Assembly: GCA_024276995.1 (NCBI GenBank)
Contig: JAJRWB010000008.1
Coordinates: 73,642-137,641, forward strand
DNA length: 64,000 bases
Reading direction: 5' to 3'
Origin: Candidatus Eiseniibacteriota bacterium
Lineage (GTDB): Bacteria > Orphanbacterota > Orphanbacteria > Orphanbacterales > Orphanbacteraceae
The notes beneath the pieces were generated by a model. It worked only from the letters and a program-made list of their open reading frames with translations. It did no database searches and had not been told where the DNA came from. Shown here piece after piece: positions 8,616 through 17,424 of the stretch (the stretch's first letter is position 1; each line of letters begins with the position of its first letter). The position numbers were made by a program, and so were the translations under genes.

Positions 8616-9921
8616 GGGGGCGCACCTCCTCGATCCCGGAAGCGGGCTCGACCGGACCGGCGATCTCCTCGTCGAGGAGGGCGTGATCGCGCGTATCGGC
8701 GGCGAGATCCGGGTGGACGGCGAGGTGGAGGAGGTGGCGGGGAAGGGGCTCGTGGTGACGCCCTCGTTTCTCGATTTGCACGTCCATCTGCGCGAGCCGG
8801 GCAAGGAGTACGCCGAAACGATCGAGTCGGGCGTCCTCGGAGCGCTGGCCGGGGGCTTCGGCGGTCTCGTGTGCATGCCGAATACCACGCCGCCGCTCGA
8901 CACGAACGCCTCGGTCCGCTTCGTCGTGGAGGAGGCGCGACGCTGCTCCCCGGTCGACGTGATGCCCGCCGGGGCGATCACGAAGGGCCGTTCGGGCGAG
9001 AAGCTCGCCGAGTTCGGCGACCTCGTCGACGGGGGGGCGGTGGCGGTGACCGACGACGGCGATACGGTGGCCGATTCGGGCCTCATGCGCCGCGCCCTCG
9101 AGTACGCCAGGCAGTTCGATCTCCCCGTGTTCACCCACCCCGAAGACAAGAATCTCTCGCGAGGCGGGGTGATCCACGAGGGCGTCGTGAGCACGCGCCT
9201 CGGCCTCAAGGGGATCCCCGCCGCCGCCGAGGAGATCGGGATCGCCCGGGATATCCGCCTCGCCGAACTGACGGGCGGAAGGCTCCACGTGCAGCACGTC
9301 TCCACGGCGCGCGGAGCGCAACTCGTCCGTCACGCCAAGGAGAAGGGGCTGCGCGTCACCGCCGAGACGGCGCCCCACTACCTGGCGCTCACCGACGAGT
9401 CGCTCGCCGGCTACGACACGAACCGGAAGATGAACCCTCCCCTCCGGCCGGCGGCGGACCGGGATGCCCTCCGCGAAGCCCTCCGGGAAGGGGTGCTCGA
9501 TGCGGTCGCCACCGATCACGCCCCCCACGCCCCGCACGAGAAGGACCGGGAATTCGATGCCGCCCCGTTCGGTGTTCTCGGTCTCGAGACCGCCCTCGCC
9601 GTGTTGATCACCCATCTCGTCCGCCCGGGCCATCTCTCCCTCGAAACGCTGGTGGAGAGGATGACGTGCGGGCCCGCGTCGGTGATCGGCGTCGCCGGCG
9701 GAAGAATCGTCGAGGGAGCGGAGGCGCGGCTCACCGTCTTCGACCCGGAGGCGAGCTGGGTGGTCGACCCGAACCGTTTCCGTTCCCCCTCGAGAAACAC
9801 CCCCTTCGCGGGTGAAAGGCTTCGAGGTGAGGTTCGCACCGTGGTGATCGGCGGGAGAGTGATCGCCGTCGGGCCGCGCTGCGGCGACAATCCGGACTTC
9901 CCCGCGCCTCTTTCGTCGTGA
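8599..9921 (+). CDS. pyrC: Dihydroorotase
   Basis: Zinc amidohydrolase that cyclises carbamoyl-aspartate to dihydroorotate. 440 residues: N-terminal beta domain (LIRGAHLLDPGSG), the metal-binding HVHLREPG motif, a central TIM barrel with the CMPNTTPP signature and the ATDHAPH metal or catalytic segment near the end. I place the start at ATG 8599, which gives the standard N-terminus and overlaps pyrB by 17 bases; an open frame extends back to 8545 but that part does not match the family. The stop overlaps the next gene by four bases. This is the class I type (PyrC of Bacillus kind) rather than the E. coli type. Confidence 0.94.
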   Translation: MRWLIRGAHLLDPGSGLDRTGDLLVEEGVIARIGGEIRVDGEVEEVAGKGLVVTPSFLDLHVHLREPGKEYAETIESGVLGALAGGFGGLVCMPNTTPPLDTNASVRFVVEEARRCSPVDVMPAGAITKGRSGEKLAEFGDLVDGGAVAVTDDGDTVADSGLMRRALEYARQFDLPVFTHPEDKNLSRGGVIHEGVVSTRLGLKGIPAAAEEIGIARDIRLAELTGGRLHVQHVSTARGAQLVRHAKEKGLRVTAETAPHYLALTDESLAGYDTNRKMNPPLRPAADRDALREALREGVLDAVATDHAPHAPHEKDREFDAAPFGVLGLETALAVLITHLVRPGHLSLETLVERMTCGPASVIGVAGGRIVEGAEARLTVFDPEASWVVDPNRFRSPSRNTPFAGERLRGEVRTVVIGGRVIAVGPRCGDNPDFPAPLSS

Positions 9922-11687
9922 GACGCTCCGGCTCCATCGCCCTTCTCCTCGCCCTTCTCCTCGCGTCGGGGTGCGCCTACTACAACACCTACTATCATGC
10001 GCGGAAGTATTACGAAGACGCCGAGAGGCAGCGCGCCGGGCTTCCCCTCGACAGGCGCTCCTCCATCGGACTCGATCTGTACGAAAAGGCGATGAAAAAA
10101 TGCGCCAAGGTGATCGTTCTGTATCCCGGGTCGAAGTGGGTCGACGACGCGATTCTCCTCATGGGGAAGTGCATGTACGCCAAGGGGGACTACCTCGCCG
10201 CCCTGGGGAAGTTCGACGAGGTGGCCCGCTATTACGGAGAATCGGACATCGTGGAAGAGGCTGAGTTCTACCGGGCCAAGGCGCTGATCAAGCTCGGCCG
10301 GCGGGATGAGGCGGTCGACATCCTGAACCGGTTTCTCGAAGGGGGGGAGAAGAAGCGCCGCGCCGAGGCGGTCTACCTGTACGGGACGGTGGCGTACGAG
10401 GAGAAACGCTACGATGAAGCGGCGAAGGCGCTCGAACAGTATCTCGACCTCGGGGGAGACGTGGAGCGGAAGAGGAACGCCCTGTATCTTCTCGGCGACT
10501 CGTACCGGGAGAGCGGAGACTACGCGAAGGCCTACACCGCCTACGAAAGACGGCTCGACGATGTCCTTCTTCCCCGGGAAGAGCGTCTCCAAACCTCCCT
10601 CGACCTGACCGAAGTGTTGATCGAGGAGGAGCGCTTCGACGACGCGTACCGTGAACTGGAGGATATCCGTCGCGACGTGGTCGCCCGCGAGGATTCGTTG
10701 AAGATCGACTACCGCATCGGCAAGGGATACCTCGCCGAGGGGCGAATCGATGAAGCGGCGGAGCTCTTCCGGACGTCCCTGAAAGATGCACCGAAGAGCG
10801 AAGTGACGGCCGACATGGCGTACACCCTCGGCGGGATCTACCTCGATCAGTATGGGCAGCGCGACTCCGCCGCCGCCGCCTTTCGGATCGTCACCACGCT
10901 GCCGGCGAGAGAAGAGATCCGGGAGGACGCGGCGCGGACATCGAAGGCGTTGAACGACTACATCCGGCTGCGGGAGGAGTACGTCGCCGACGGGGCGGAC
11001 ACCGCCCGGATCCAGTTCCTCCTGGCGGAGAACGAGTTTTTCCGTTTCGGCGAGGTCGATTCCGCCTGGAGGCGGTACGACCTGGTGGCGAATCGCTTCA
11101 CCGAGTCGGAATACGCGCCGCGTGCGCTCGCCGCGAAGGCGTATATCATGGAACTGCGGGGAGAGACCGGGGCCGCGCGGGACTCGGTGCTCGAGACGAT
11201 CGTCCGTCGCTACCCGAGGAGCGACCAGGCGGCGGAGTTCCTCGACAGGGGGGAGATCTCCGTGCCGGACGATTCCCTCGCCGCTTGGATCGCCGAGTAC
11301 GACGAGATCTACGGCGCACCGGCGCAGGCGGACAAGCCGGCCGTGGTGCAGGTGATCGGAAGGGTACGTGTCTTCCCCGGCGAAGGGGAGGTGACGGTGC
11401 CGGGGAAGCCGCCGGTGCTCTTCGGTCCGCCCGGCCCCCTGCGGCTCCTCGAACAGGCCGTGCCCGATCGGCCTCTCGTCGGTGCGGCGGACATGAAGAA
11501 GGAGGTGGTCGTCGACGTGGAAGTGGAGGTGGACGGCCTCGGGAGGGTCCGCGAAGCGTGGATCGTGGAGAGCGATTCCCCCGAGTACGAGGGACCGGCC
11601 CTCGCGGCGGCGTATCTCAGCCGCTATAAAGAAGACGGGGCGGAAGAGAACCGTCGCGCCACTCTCCGATTCCGCTTCCGCCCCTGA
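9918..11687 (+). CDS. TPR-repeat outer-membrane lipoprotein with TonB-like C-terminus
   Basis: 589 residues from a GTG start that overlaps pyrC. A lipoprotein signal peptide ends at LLASGC (Cys19), followed at once by YYNTYYHARKYYEDAE. The body is a chain of tetratricopeptide-like helical pairs (for example YPGSKWVDDAILLMGKCMYA, YGTVAYEEKRYDEAAKALEQ, LGDSYRESGDYAKAYTAYER) running to about residue 450. The last 90 residues (VVVDVEVEVDGLGRVREA, ATLRFRF) resemble the TonB C-terminal or energy-transducer fold. The YYNTYY motif after the lipid Cys recalls TPR lipoproteins of FCB-group bacteria, including PorW/SprE of type IX secretion, but that similarity is by eye only. Likely role: scaffold in an outer-membrane complex. 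No catalytic motif is seen. Confidence 0.7.
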   Translation: MRRSGSIALLLALLLASGCAYYNTYYHARKYYEDAERQRAGLPLDRRSSIGLDLYEKAMKKCAKVIVLYPGSKWVDDAILLMGKCMYAKGDYLAALGKFDEVARYYGESDIVEEAEFYRAKALIKLGRRDEAVDILNRFLEGGEKKRRAEAVYLYGTVAYEEKRYDEAAKALEQYLDLGGDVERKRNALYLLGDSYRESGDYAKAYTAYERRLDDVLLPREERLQTSLDLTEVLIEEERFDDAYRELEDIRRDVVAREDSLKIDYRIGKGYLAEGRIDEAAELFRTSLKDAPKSEVTADMAYTLGGIYLDQYGQRDSAAAAFRIVTTLPAREEIREDAARTSKALNDYIRLREEYVADGADTARIQFLLAENEFFRFGEVDSAWRRYDLVANRFTESEYAPRALAAKAYIMELRGETGAARDSVLETIVRRYPRSDQAAEFLDRGEISVPDDSLAAWIAEYDEIYGAPAQADKPAVVQVIGRVRVFPGEGEVTVPGKPPVLFGPPGPLRLLEQAVPDRPLVGAADMKKEVVVDVEVEVDGLGRVREAWIVESDSPEYEGPALAAAYLSRYKEDGAEENRRATLRFRFRP

Positions 11688-11712
11688 TTCCGGTCGAACT
11701 CTTGCGAAGTCT

Positions 11713-12144
11713 CTACTTGCCGGCCGTCCGCGCCAGGTTGTCGAGGCTCTTCTGCAGCCGCTTCAGCTCCGCGTCGCTCGCATCGCCGAAGGTGTTCTTG
11801 AGGAACCGGTCGTACGACGGCGTCGCCTTGGAGTAGAGGTTGCGTCCCTTCGACGTGAAGAACGCGCGGATGATGCGGCGGTCTTCCTTGTCCCTTTTCC
11901 GCTTCACCAGGCCGTCCCGCTCGAGTCGGTCGACGATACCGGTGATGTTCCCGCCCGTAACATTCATGTTCTCACCGATCCGCGTGAGAGGGATGCCCTC
12001 TTCGTCGCTGATCTGGGAGAGAACTTCGTATTGGGGTTGGGTGAGTCCGGTCTTTCTAAGCGCGTCGCGGCACTGCTTCTGAGCCACCTGGTAGCACTGG
12101 GAGAGGCGGGACCATGCTCCAACGGTCGTTCTCTTGCTAGCCAT
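11713..12144 (-). CDS. MarR-family transcriptional regulator
   Basis: 143-residue winged-helix regulator on the minus strand. The DNA-binding core is clear: LTQPQYEVLSQI, IGENMNVTGGNITGIVDRLERDGLVKR, then the wing KEDRRIIRAFFTSKG. I use the ATG at 12144 (MASKRTT) because AAGGAAGG lies at the right distance upstream; an in-frame codon at 12186 would add 14 residues with no support. It stands alone between the pyrC/TPR operon and pyrF. The AT-rich region at 12180-12320, shared with pyrF, probably holds its operator, and MarR proteins usually repress themselves. The inducer and other targets are unknown. Confidence 0.88.
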   Translation of the reverse strand: MASKRTTVGAWSRLSQCYQVAQKQCRDALRKTGLTQPQYEVLSQISDEEGIPLTRIGENMNVTGGNITGIVDRLERDGLVKRKRDKEDRRIIRAFFTSKGRNLYSKATPSYDRFLKNTFGDASDAELKRLQKSLDNLARTAGK

Positions 12145-12450
12145 TTCTTCCTTCCTTCGGTTCGGGTCGATCGCCAAGACTTCCACGAATCAATATAGCA
12201 TACGGCGATTCAAGTATTCACCATTTATGCGTCTTTTAGTATTTATCCAATTTTGCAGCGAGTGTCAAGAAAATGATGCCGAAAGGGCGAAAAAAGTGGA
12301 AAATTGTAATTATACTGGAATCTCGTGGGAGAAACCTTCGTTCGGCATCCCCCGGATCGCCGTACCGATCGTTCCGTCGGACGTCGCGGCTCCATGCGCG
12401 GGGCGTCGCGCCGCTGGCGTCGCCGGCGGTCGGTGTGGTAGAAACGGGTT
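12145..12450. promoter_or_regulatory. Divergent intergenic region between marR and pyrF
   Basis: 306 bases without a gene. The part at 12180-12320 is clearly more AT-rich than the flanks. On the minus strand an extended -10 (TG-C-TATATT, reading 12200 down to 12192) could drive marR. On the plus strand TAGAAA at 12439-12444 lies six bases before the pyrF ATG and could be a -10 for a leaderless transcript, although its -35 is poor. Two ATTCA copies occur in gattcaagtattcacc at about 12208-12221 as a direct repeat. Confidence 0.45.
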
Positions 12451-13152
12451 ATGGAAACGGATGAGAAGAGAGGGATCGAAACGATCCGCCCCGCGTTGAT
12501 CGTCGCTCTCGACGGGATGGACGAAGGGGGGGCGCTCGCCCTCGTCGATCGGCTCGGCGAGGGGGTGCGTTTCTACAAGGTCGGTCTCGAGCTGTTTACC
12601 CGCGCGGGACCGGCGGTGGTGCGCCGTCTCCGTGAGAAGGGGAAGGAGGTCTTCCTCGACCTGAAGCTCCACGATATTCCGGCCACCGTGGAAAAGGCCG
12701 CCCGGGCGGGGGCGCTCCTCGACGTGGCCTTCCTCGACGTGCACGCTTCCGGGGGGAGGAAGATGATCGCGGCCGCCGCTGGCGCACTCGAGGGGAGCGG
12801 CACGAAGCTCCTCGCGGTGACGGTGCTGACGAGCCTCGGGGGGGCGGGGGTGGCGGACGAGGTCGCGCGGCTCGCCCTGGAGGCGCGCAAAGGGGGCGCC
12901 GACGGCGTGGTGGCGTCGGTGAGCGATGTGGGGCGGATCCGCCGGGCGTGCGGGGAGTCGTTCCTGATCGTGACCCCCGGTATTCGGCCGGCGACGGTGC
13001 GGCGAGACGACCAATCGCGCGTGGCGACACCCGCCGAGGCGGCGCGGGCGGGATCGGATCACATCGTCGTCGGGAGACCGGTCACATTGTCGGACGAACC
13101 GGTCGCCGTCGTCGAGAAGATCCGGAAGGAGATCGCCGGTGCGCAGCGATAA
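12451..13152 (+). CDS. pyrF: Orotidine 5'-phosphate decarboxylase
   Basis: Last step of UMP synthesis: decarboxylation of OMP. 233 residues of the TIM-barrel class. The catalytic DLKLHDIPATVEKA segment holds the Asp-x-Lys-x2-Asp array, preceded by ALIVALDGMDEGG and FYKVGLELFTRAG; the phosphate-gripping VTPGIRP and IVVGRPVTLSDEP loops are present near the end. ATG start at 12451 with only a weak upstream ribosome site. The stop overlaps pyrE by 14 bases, so the last two pyrimidine enzymes are coupled. They are separate from pyrR-pyrB-pyrC by a regulator gene on the other strand. Confidence 0.95.
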   Translation: METDEKRGIETIRPALIVALDGMDEGGALALVDRLGEGVRFYKVGLELFTRAGPAVVRRLREKGKEVFLDLKLHDIPATVEKAARAGALLDVAFLDVHASGGRKMIAAAAGALEGSGTKLLAVTVLTSLGGAGVADEVARLALEARKGGADGVVASVSDVGRIRRACGESFLIVTPGIRPATVRRDDQSRVATPAEAARAGSDHIVVGRPVTLSDEPVAVVEKIRKEIAGAQR

Positions 13153-13720
13153 ACTGATCGAACGGTATAAGAAGGAAGGGGCGCTCCTCCGGGGCCACTT
13201 CATTCTCAGCTCCGGGATGCACAGCGAATGGTATCTCCAGTCGGCGCTCTTCCTCGCTCGGCCGGAAGAGGCGGAAGCGGCGCTCACCACACTCGGAGCG
13301 CTCCTTGCGCCGTTCAAGCCCGATCTCGTCGTCTCTCCCGCCGTGGGGGGGATCGTGGCGGGCCAGGAGACCGCCCGGGCGCTCGGGAAACGCGCGTTCT
13401 TCGCGGAGCGCGCCGGCGGTCGCTTCGTTCTTCGCCGGGGATTCCGTATCGAGCCGGGGGAGCGGGTGGTGGTGGTGGAGGACGTGGTCACCACGGGAGG
13501 CTCGGTGCGCGAGGTGCTCGACCTGGTGGGGGCGGTGGGGGGACGACCGGTCGCCGTCGGCGCACTCATCGACCGTTCGGACGGCCGGGTTTCATTCCCC
13601 GTTCCCTTCCAGGCGCTGGCGAAAATCGCCTTTCCCGTCTGGCCGGCGGAACGATGCCCCCTCTGCCGCGAAGGAAAGCCGGTCCGCCGACCGGGAAGCG
13701 CCGGCGCGAACTCCCGCTAG
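13139..13720 (+). CDS. pyrE: Orotate phosphoribosyltransferase
   Basis: Makes OMP from orotate and PRPP. 193 residues starting at a GTG inside pyrF. Diagnostic segments: GHFILSSGMHSEWYLQ near the N-terminus, VVSPAVGGIVAGQE, AERAGGRFVLRRG, and the PRPP loop VVVVEDVVTTGGSVREVLD. A C-terminal Cys pair region (PAERCPLCREGKPV) is found in the OPRTase subgroup typical of Thermus and many uncultured phyla. The gene ends with TAG 27 bases before the convergent antiporter gene. Confidence 0.94.
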   Translation: MRSDKLIERYKKEGALLRGHFILSSGMHSEWYLQSALFLARPEEAEAALTTLGALLAPFKPDLVVSPAVGGIVAGQETARALGKRAFFAERAGGRFVLRRGFRIEPGERVVVVEDVVTTGGSVREVLDLVGAVGGRPVAVGALIDRSDGRVSFPVPFQALAKIAFPVWPAERCPLCREGKPVRRPGSAGANSR

Positions 13721-13747
13721 AGGCCCGGCCCGGACACTTGTGGCGTC

Positions 13748-14842
13748 TCATCGCGTCGCCGCCGGAGTCCCTTTCGCCCTCAAGGCGCGCCAGACCCCGA
13801 TCAGCACCGGGATCACCGTGAGCACCACCAGCGCGAAGGCGATCCTTCCGAAGAGATCGGCCGAGCGATCGGCCCCGGCGTGCAGCACGAGATACGTGGT
13901 GTACGCCCCGTAGTACGCCAGGAAGAGGGCGCCCTCTTTACGGGAGATCGTGTGGTTGGTGAAAAACACCGGGAGGCATAGGAACGCCACGGCGATCATC
14001 ACCGGCATGTCGAACCGGATCGCGGCGCGGTTCACGCCGATCCCTCCCGCCGCCAGCGAGGCGATACCGAGCACGGCGAGGATGTTGAAGATATTGCTCC
14101 CCACCACGTTCCCCACGGCGATATCCCTCTCCCCGCGGGCGGAGGCGATCACCGATGTCGCCGCCTCGGGGAGGGAGGTGCCGAGCGAGACGATGGTGAG
14201 CGAAATCACCAGTTCGCTCACCCCCAGGGCGCGGGCGAACGCCACGGCGCCGCCGGTGAACCAAGGGGTGCCGACGAAGAGCGCCCCCAGGCCCGCGCCG
14301 ACCATGAGAAAGGGGAGGATGATGCGCAACGGGGAGCGGGGTGGTGGGTGGGCGTATTCGCGGGCGTATTCATCCTTCACCGTGCGACTCTCCTTCCCCG
14401 CGCCGCGGCCGACCACGACGAGGTAGAACGCGAGGGCGCCGACCATGAGAATACCGTCCGCCATGCCGATCCGCCCGTCGAGGGCGGCGAGGAAGAGGAG
14501 CACGGAGGCGCCGATCATGATCGGCACCTCGTGACGGATCAGCTGTTGTGCCACGACGAGCGGACGGACCAGCGCCGAGAGGCCGAGGATGAGGAGGACG
14601 TTCAGGATATTGCTCCCCACGATGTTGCCGATGCTCACGTCGGCGTGTCCCGCCCGGGCGGCGTTGATGCTCACCGCCAGTTCCGGAGACGCCGTGCCGA
14701 GGGCGACCACCGTCAGGCCGATCACCAGAGGCGGCACACCGAGGGCGGCCGAAATGTGCACGGCGCCGCGCACGAGAAGATCGGCGCCTCCGATCAGGAG
14801 CGCGAGGCCGGCCAGGAAGAGGAGAACCGTGTGAAGATCCAT
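13748..14842 (-). CDS. Calcium/sodium antiporter (CaCA family, YrbG-like)
   Basis: Inner-membrane cation exchanger of 364 residues. The two inverted alpha repeats are both visible: VVALGTASPELAVSINAA in the first half and IVSLGTSLPEAATSVIAS in the second, each with the acidic residue that binds cation, and NIVGSNILNVLLILG and NVVGSNIFNILAVLG after them. About ten hydrophobic segments are separated by a charged central loop (RGAGKESRTVKDEYAREY). I chose the ATG at 14842 (MDLHTVLLFLAG); a TTG at 14863 would add seven residues with no better ribosome site. It is convergent with pyrE and 61 bases downstream of pyrD on the same strand. Confidence 0.88.
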   Translation of the reverse strand: MDLHTVLLFLAGLALLIGGADLLVRGAVHISAALGVPPLVIGLTVVALGTASPELAVSINAARAGHADVSIGNIVGSNILNVLLILGLSALVRPLVVAQQLIRHEVPIMIGASVLLFLAALDGRIGMADGILMVGALAFYLVVVGRGAGKESRTVKDEYAREYAHPPPRSPLRIILPFLMVGAGLGALFVGTPWFTGGAVAFARALGVSELVISLTIVSLGTSLPEAATSVIASARGERDIAVGNVVGSNIFNILAVLGIASLAAGGIGVNRAAIRFDMPVMIAVAFLCLPVFFTNHTISRKEGALFLAYYGAYTTYLVLHAGADRSADLFGRIAFALVVLTVIPVLIGVWRALRAKGTPAATR

Positions 14843-14903
14843 GAGCGGAAGATAACAGCCCAAGCGCCGTTCGTGTAGGAATCCCTTCTCCCGGCCGTCG
14901 AGG

Positions 14904-15962
14904 TCAATCGTCCGCGCCGACCGCCTCGGTCACCGACCGGAAGCCTTCTCTCGCGAGGAGGGACGGCAGACGGCGGACGATCCGGCGCACCACCGATGGC
15001 CCCTCGTAGACGAGGGCGGTGAAAATCTGCACCGCCGATGCTCCCGCCCGGATCCGGCGAAGCACATCGTCCGCGTCGAACACCCCGCCCGATGCGATGA
15101 GCGGCAGTTCGCCCCCCGTGGCGCGCCGCGCCGCCCGGAGCGCTTCGAAAGCCCGGGGGGCGAGGGGCGCGCCCGACAACCCGCCGCCTCCCGGCGGAGC
15201 GCCTTCGCCGAGGGGGGCGAGGTCGGTGGTGGTGTTCGTCACGATCAACCCGTCCACGCCCGCCTTCGCCGCGGTCGCCGCCGCCGCCTCGAGCTCGCCG
15301 GCGCTCCTGTCGGGCGAAAGCTTCACGAAAAGGGGAGGGCGTCTCCCGGCTCCGCCGGCTCGCACCGCCTCGACGAGGGCGCCGACCAGATCGGCGAGAC
15401 GTTCCCTCTTTTCGAGATCGCGCAGGCCGGGGGTATTCGGCGAGCTGATGTTCGCCACCACGTAGTCCGCCGCCGGCAGCACCGTCGCGAGGACACGGCG
15501 GTAGTCGTCCGCCTCGCCGCCCGGCTCGGTGCTTCGCTGTCTCCCGACGTTGACGCCGAACGGGACAGGTCGGTCTTCCGGCGCGCCGATCCGCCGGACG
15601 AGTTCTTCCGCGCCTTCGTTGTTGAAACCCATTCGGTTGACGAGCGCCTCCTCCGCCGGGAAACGAAAGAGCCTCGGGCGGGGGTTCCCCTCCTGGGGGA
15701 GGGCCGTCACCGTACCGAGTTCGATGAACGAGAAACCGAGCCGGACGAGCGTTCCGGCGGCGATTCCGTCCTTGTCGAATCCGGCGGCGAGACCGACCGG
15801 GTGGGCGAGGGAGATCGGTCCGATCGCCGTTCGGAGCGACGGCGCCGCTTCGATCTTCGCGACCGGCAGGAAGCGGACGCACCGGAGCGCCAGCGCGTGG
15901 GCCCTTTCGGGGTCGAGCCGGAAGAGGAGCGGTCTTACCAGGTGGCGGTAGAAAGGGGACAT
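14904..15962 (-). CDS. pyrD: Dihydroorotate dehydrogenase (quinone), class 2
   Basis: Membrane-associated FMN enzyme that oxidises dihydroorotate and passes electrons to quinone. 352 residues starting at ATG 15962 with MSPFYRHLVRPLLFRLDPERAHALAL, the N-terminal amphipathic helical extension that marks class 2 and binds the membrane. The core has AAGFDKDG, ELGTVTALPQEGNPRPRLFR, NRMGFNNEG and the catalytic Ser in NISSPNTPGLRDL, then the FMN phosphate loop IASGGVFDADD. The frame is open 37 codons further upstream but that stretch lies over the ugd promoter and is not conserved in character. It is divergent from ugd and completes the set pyrB, C, D, E, F. Confidence 0.94.
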   Translation of the reverse strand: MSPFYRHLVRPLLFRLDPERAHALALRCVRFLPVAKIEAAPSLRTAIGPISLAHPVGLAAGFDKDGIAAGTLVRLGFSFIELGTVTALPQEGNPRPRLFRFPAEEALVNRMGFNNEGAEELVRRIGAPEDRPVPFGVNVGRQRSTEPGGEADDYRRVLATVLPAADYVVANISSPNTPGLRDLEKRERLADLVGALVEAVRAGGAGRRPPLFVKLSPDRSAGELEAAAATAAKAGVDGLIVTNTTTDLAPLGEGAPPGGGGLSGAPLAPRAFEALRAARRATGGELPLIASGGVFDADDVLRRIRAGASAVQIFTALVYEGPSVVRRIVRRLPSLLAREGFRSVTEAVGADD

Positions 15963-16001
15963 CTCGACGGCGAATCGTAGCACGGCGGTGCGCTTTCGGC
16001 A

Positions 16002-16030
16002 TTGACTTTCGGCCGCACCCTCTGTAACAA
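16002..16030 (+). promoter_or_regulatory. Candidate promoter for ugd
   Basis: TTGACT at 16002-16007, a 17-base spacer, TAACAA at 16025-16030. Transcription would start near 16037, 35 bases before the ugd ATG, in the divergent gap with pyrD. Confidence 0.55.
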
Positions 16031-16071
16031 TTCTATTTTCAACCGCTTGAATCGTTCGAGGAGAGGGAAGC

Positions 16072-17379
16072 ATGAGGAGTATCTGTGTGGTCGGTACGGG
16101 CTATGTCGGCCTGGTCACCGGCACGTGTCTCGCCGACTTCGGAAACCGGGTGATCTGTGTAGACGTAGACGAGAAGAAGATCGCTTCCCTGGAGGATGGG
16201 CGGGTCCCGTTCTACGAACCGGGCCTCGAGGAGATGGTCAAGCGGAACGCTTCCGTCGGGCGGCTCCGGTTCTCCACTTCCCTGAAGGAGGGGGTGGGCG
16301 AGTCGGAGGTGATCTTCATCGCCGTCGGCACGCCGAGCGACGAGACGGGCCACGCCGATTTGAAGTTCGTCAAGAATGTGGCGAAGGAGATCGCCCTCGC
16401 CATGAACGGCTACAAGGTGATCGTCACGAAGAGCACCGTCCCCACCGGGACGGGCGCCCTCGTCGAGAAGCTGATCGGGGAGAACCGGGCGGAATCTCAC
16501 GAGTTCGACATCGTGTCGAACCCGGAGTTCCTCCGCGAGGGGAGCGCCATCGAGGATTTCATGCGCCCCGACCGGATCATCATCGGTACCGACTCCCCCC
16601 GGGCGATGGAGATCATCTCCGAAGTCTACGAGCCGCTCTACCTCCTCGAGACGCCGATCGTCAAGACGAACGTCGCCACCGCGGAGATGATCAAGTATGC
16701 ATCGAACGCCTTCCTCGCCACGAAGATTTCATATGTGAATGAGATTTCGAATATCTGCGAGCGTGTGGGCGCCGATGTGAGCGTCGTATCGTACGGCATG
16801 GGGCTCGACAAGCGGATCGGTCCGAAGTTCCTCCACGCCGGCGCCGGTTACGGCGGGTCGTGCTTCCCGAAAGATACGAGGGCGCTCGTCTATTTCGGCG
16901 AAAAGGCTGGGTATCTTCCGCGGATCGTGAAGGCCGCCATCGACGTGAATGTCCGCCGCCGCGAGGAGATGGCCGCCAAGATCGAGAATGCCGCGGGCGG
17001 CGAATTGAAGGGAAGGACCGTCGGCATGCTCGGCATTTCGTTCAAACCGAACACAGACGACATCCGGGAGGCGCCCGCCTTGGAGATCGCCTCCATACTG
17101 ATCGACCGGGGCGCGGCGGTACGTGCCTTCGACCCGGTGAGCGGCTCGATCGCCGCGGAAGCGATGTCGGAGCTGACCGTCGTCGATTCGATTCTCGATG
17201 CGGCGAAGGGCGCCGATGTTCTCGTGCTCATGACCGAATGGAATGAATTTCGCGATCTCGACCTCGCCGGGATCAGGGAACGGATGAACAAGCCGGTGTT
17301 TGTTGACTGCCGAAATGTTTACGAATCCAGAAAGCTGAGAGACGCCGGGTTCGAATACCACTCCGTCGGCAGGGAATGA
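16072..17379 (+). CDS. ugd: UDP-glucose 6-dehydrogenase
   Basis: NAD-dependent enzyme that oxidises UDP-glucose twice to UDP-glucuronate. 435 residues: N-terminal Rossmann domain ([21 protein letters not shown]), the substrate segment [15 protein letters not shown], the catalytic Cys in [16 protein letters not shown], and the C-terminal UDP-binding domain ([17 protein letters not shown]). ATG at 16072; GAGGAGAGGGAAGC upstream is a good ribosome site. It supplies the substrate of the next gene (UDP-glucuronate decarboxylase) and heads the nucleotide-sugar block. Confidence 0.96.
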   Translation: MRSICVVGTGYVGLVTGTCLADFGNRVICVDVDEKKIASLEDGRVPFYEPGLEEMVKRNASVGRLRFSTSLKEGVGESEVIFIAVGTPSDETGHADLKFVKNVAKEIALAMNGYKVIVTKSTVPTGTGALVEKLIGENRAESHEFDIVSNPEFLREGSAIEDFMRPDRIIIGTDSPRAMEIISEVYEPLYLLETPIVKTNVATAEMIKYASNAFLATKISYVNEISNICERVGADVSVVSYGMGLDKRIGPKFLHAGAGYGGSCFPKDTRALVYFGEKAGYLPRIVKAAIDVNVRRREEMAAKIENAAGGELKGRTVGMLGISFKPNTDDIREAPALEIASILIDRGAAVRAFDPVSGSIAAEAMSELTVVDSILDAAKGADVLVLMTEWNEFRDLDLAGIRERMNKPVFVDCRNVYESRKLRDAGFEYHSVGRE

Positions 17380-17390
17380 CCGCCACCTGA

Positions 17391-17411
17391 GGAACGCCCG
17401 CGCGGTGTTCC
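17391..17411 (+). other. Stem-loop between ugd and the UDP-xylose synthase gene
   Basis: GGAACGCC (17391-17398) pairs with GGTGTTCC (17404-17411) around a five-base loop, an eight-pair stem with one G-U pair. No U tract follows, so it is not a standard terminator; it may be an mRNA-processing or stability element, and it lies just before the ribosome site of the next gene. Confidence 0.35.
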
Positions 17412-17424
17412 GGGAGGTACTGAT

